In this document: one piece after another, positions 6,928 through 7,897 of the stretch | Layout: every line of letters begins with the position of its first letter | Numbering within the stretch: the stretch's first letter is position 1 | DNA from: an uncultured delta proteobacterium | Lineage (GTDB): Bacteria; Desulfobacterota; Syntrophorhabdia; Syntrophorhabdales; Syntrophorhabdaceae | Direction: 5' to 3' | NCBI GenBank assembly: GCA_903872255.1 | Contig: CAIQJW010000007.1 | Location: 1 to 7,897, forward strand | DNA: 7,897 bases | The notes under the pieces: model-generated | Databases searched by the model: none | Told to the model about the DNA's origin: nothing | What the model saw: only the letters and a program-made list of their open reading frames with translations | Translations under genes and position numbers: made by a program

Positions 6928-6956
6928 ACTTAAACATAAAACTGTTAGGGAGTCAA
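6928..6956 (-). promoter_or_regulatory. rpmH: Putative sigma-70 promoter of the rpmH operon
   Basis: On the minus strand TTGACT (6956-6951) serves as -35 and TTAAGT (6933-6928) as -10, with a 17-base spacer. The -35 is strong and the -10 is only a partial match. The spacing, AT-rich surroundings and short leader (about 30 bases to the rpmH ATG) support it as the main operon promoter. Confidence 0.55.
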
Positions 6957-7150
6957 GACACAAGCGTCTTCCATTCCCCCGAAATCCTTGAATTTGACCC
7001 CGCAGGACCGGTCAATGATCCGGCCGTTCAACTCGAATATTCAAAATTGGATCCGGGCCATCGTTGAGGCGTGTCTCACGGTTCGCTTAAGTACTGTATA
7101 TTCGATAGAAAAAGGGCTCTTTTTTCGCCGGGATATCATCTTCTCAAAAT

Positions 7151-7171
7151 AGACCGGCAGCTTTCCGGTTT
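7151..7171 (+). repeat. Small inverted repeat upstream of the EF-G-like promoter
   Basis: AGACCGG (7151-7157) and CCGGTTT (7165-7171) pair over seven positions, including one G-T wobble, around a 7-base loop. It ends just upstream of the proposed -35 box, so it would not be in that transcript. It may be a protein site or chance. Confidence 0.3.
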
Positions 7172-7175
7172 ACGC

Positions 7176-7204
7176 TTGATTTCTGTCGGAAAATCGTGTT
7201 AAAT
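7176..7204 (+). promoter_or_regulatory. Putative sigma-70 promoter of the EF-G-like gene
   Basis: TTGATT (7176-7181) as -35 and TTAAAT (7199-7204) as -10, with a 17-base spacer. Each box matches consensus at four of six positions. Transcription would begin near 7210, giving a leader of about 38 bases. The -10 box is part of a perfect dyad. Confidence 0.5.
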
Positions 7205-7217
7205 TCACTGAATTTAA
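7199..7217. promoter_or_regulatory. Perfect 19-bp dyad over the -10 box, operator-like
   Basis: TTAAATTC (7199-7206) and GAATTTAA (7210-7217) are exact inverse complements separated by ACT. The left arm contains the proposed -10 box and the right arm covers the expected transcription start. Such placement suits a repressor site. No family-specific consensus is recognised, and AT-rich palindromes can occur by chance. Confidence 0.45.
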
Positions 7218-7235
7218 ACGATTTCCGAGTATCGA

Positions 7236-7241
7236 AAGGAG
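7236..7241 (+). promoter_or_regulatory. Ribosome binding site of the EF-G-like gene
   Basis: AAGGAG lies 6 bases before ATG 7248, a near-ideal arrangement that fixes the start. Confidence 0.8.
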
Positions 7242-7247
7242 TTGTGG

Positions 7248-7897
7248 ATGAAAAAGTACGAGCCTGACTCGATCAGGAATGTTGGGATTTTTTCTCATGG
7301 CGGAGAAGGGAAGACTTCTATCGTCGATGCAATGCTCTTTTTGGCTGGTGAAAACACAAGGCTCGGCAGTGTTAATGACGGCACGTCGTTAATGGACTAT
7401 GAGCCGGAGGAAGTGGAACACAAGATCACAATTTCATCCGCGCTTGCCTGTTTCGAATGGGGCAAAAACAAGATCAATCTTCTCGATACGCCGGGTGATG
7501 ATAACTTCATATCCGACGCCAAACTGTGCATGAGGGTAGTTGACGCCGCCATCATCGTCGTGAGCGCAGTATCGGGCGTCAAGGTCCAGACGGAAAAGGT
7601 ATGGGGATATGCCAATGAATTCGGCGCAACGGCCGGGATCTTCATCAATAAAATGGACAGGGAACGGGCCGATTTTGAGAGGACCGTTGAGGATATAAAG
7701 AAAAATTTTACCGACAAGACATGCCTGGTTGTCCAGGTACCCATAGGGCAGGAAGACAATTTCACAGGGGTGGTCGACCTGCTCACCCTGAAGGCCTTCG
7801 TATATAAAGGTGACGTGTCAGGCGCTTTCGATACCGTAGATATTCCTGCCGCAGCAGCCGACCTCGCGCAGAAATATCGCGAGCAGCTCGTCGAGAC
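7248..7897 (+). CDS. fusA: EF-G-like translation factor GTPase (EF-G2 type), 5' part; runs off the window
   Basis: A member of the elongation factor G superfamily; the visible 216 residues cover most of the G domain. The opening IRNVGIFSHGGEGKTSIVDAML resembles the EF-G2 branch (HGGxGKTS) rather than canonical EF-G (AHIDAGKTT). The P-loop is SHGGEGKT (16-23), with Ser at the first position. Switch I reads MDYEPEEVEHKITI (49-62), where canonical EF-G has an RGITI core. Switch II is DTPGDDNF (80-87), with Asp84 where the catalytic His of EF-G/EF-Tu sits. G4 is NKMD (134-137). Canonical EF-G drives ribosomal translocation and recycling; the role of EF-G2-type paralogues is poorly defined, so the fusA symbol denotes the family only. 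It is transcribed away from rpmH from its own apparent promoter, not within an rpsL-rpsG-fusA-tuf cluster. This also argues for a paralogue. Domains II-V lie beyond the window. Confidence 0.92.
   Translation, partial: MKKYEPDSIRNVGIFSHGGEGKTSIVDAMLFLAGENTRLGSVNDGTSLMDYEPEEVEHKITISSALACFEWGKNKINLLDTPGDDNFISDAKLCMRVVDAAIIVVSAVSGVKVQTEKVWGYANEFGATAGIFINKMDRERADFERTVEDIKKNFTDKTCLVVQVPIGQEDNFTGVVDLLTLKAFVYKGDVSGAFDTVDIPAAAADLAQKYREQLVE

Larger units (their letters stand above)
6897..7247. other. Divergent intergenic region between rpmH and the EF-G-like gene
   Basis: A 351-base gene-free region. Going left to right it holds the rpmH ribosome site and promoter and a stretch with a weak GG/CCGG-type hairpin (about 7003-7026). 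Next come an A/T hairpin AAAAAG-GGCT-CTTTTT (7109-7124), a hairpin of ACCGG/CCGGT type (7151-7171), and the promoter, dyad and ribosome site of the rightward gene. I see no tRNA, no rRNA, no known riboswitch motif and no cluster of DnaA boxes. Confidence 0.6.

Noticed and set aside
6849..7067. 72-residue open frame on + strand starting inside rpmH antisense.
   Set aside because: It begins opposite rpmH, crosses the rpmH promoter, has no ribosome site and matches no family I know.
7109..7124. AAAAAG-GGCT-CTTTTT hairpin as an intrinsic terminator.
   Set aside because: The stem is almost entirely A-T, and no gene reads into it from either side. Weak and probably chance.
7015..7152. 45-codon open frame (ATG to TAG, + strand) in the divergent intergenic region, with a weak AGGA upstream.
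   Set aside because: It has no recognisable motif, lies across a hairpin, and is of a length expected by chance. Not supported as a gene.
7245..7253. TGTGGATGA, an 8 of 9 match to a DnaA box, near the usual position of an origin next to rpmH.
   Set aside because: A single imperfect site overlapping a start codon, with no second box in the gap and no dnaA gene. Not enough for an origin.
7397..7786. 129-residue open frame on minus strand opposite the EF-G-like gene.
   Set aside because: Opposite the conserved switch II and NKMD codons; Ser/Thr-rich shadow translation.

Overview
The window is a chromosomal housekeeping segment from a Gram-negative bacterium. Base composition looks roughly balanced by eye. 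Gene order and protein style (rpmH-rnpA-yidD-yidC-jag-mnmE, a long YidC with a large periplasmic domain, a small adhesin-E-like exported protein, and an EF-G2-type GTPase) resemble the former Deltaproteobacteria, for example the Syntrophobacter/Syntrophus/Geobacter side of Desulfobacterota. This assignment is an inference from layout and sequence style; no database search was run.

Layout. Positions 1-1788 (+) hold the 3' part of a class A penicillin-binding protein (PBP1A type). It is followed 45 bases later by a small exported protein (1834-2343, +) related to the surface-adhesin E group. This rightward pair meets a long leftward operon tail to tail at about 2344-2416, where a hairpin sits. 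The leftward operon reads from 6896 down to 2417: rpmH (L34), rnpA (RNase P protein), yidD, yidC, jag (KhpB/SpoIIIJ-associated RNA-binding protein) and mnmE. Spacing is tight: rnpA/yidD overlap as TAATG, the yidD-yidC and yidC-jag gaps are 13 bases each, and mnmE probably starts inside jag. A 351-base divergent intergenic region (6897-7247) carries a promoter for rpmH, a promoter with a perfect dyad for the rightward gene, and two smaller hairpins. The 5' part of an EF-G-like translation factor GTPase starts at 7248 and runs off the window.

How the genes work together. The leftward operon is the conserved 'ribosome / RNase P / membrane insertase' cluster. L34 is a large-subunit protein, RnpA with RNase P RNA matures tRNA, YidD and YidC insert membrane proteins, Jag binds RNA, and MnmE modifies the tRNA wobble uridine. 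The PBP and the exported protein belong to the cell envelope.

There is no sign of a mobile element, CRISPR array, phage, defence or biosynthetic system, and I do not see a previously undescribed system. The points most worth a second look are regulatory or compositional. They are a 19-bp perfect dyad over the -10 box of the EF-G-like gene, a hairpin plus a 14-codon open frame ending TGATG on the rnpA start, very AT-rich islands (about 21-23% G+C) inside conserved parts of mnmE and jag, and an EF-G-like GTPase lacking the usual catalytic His.
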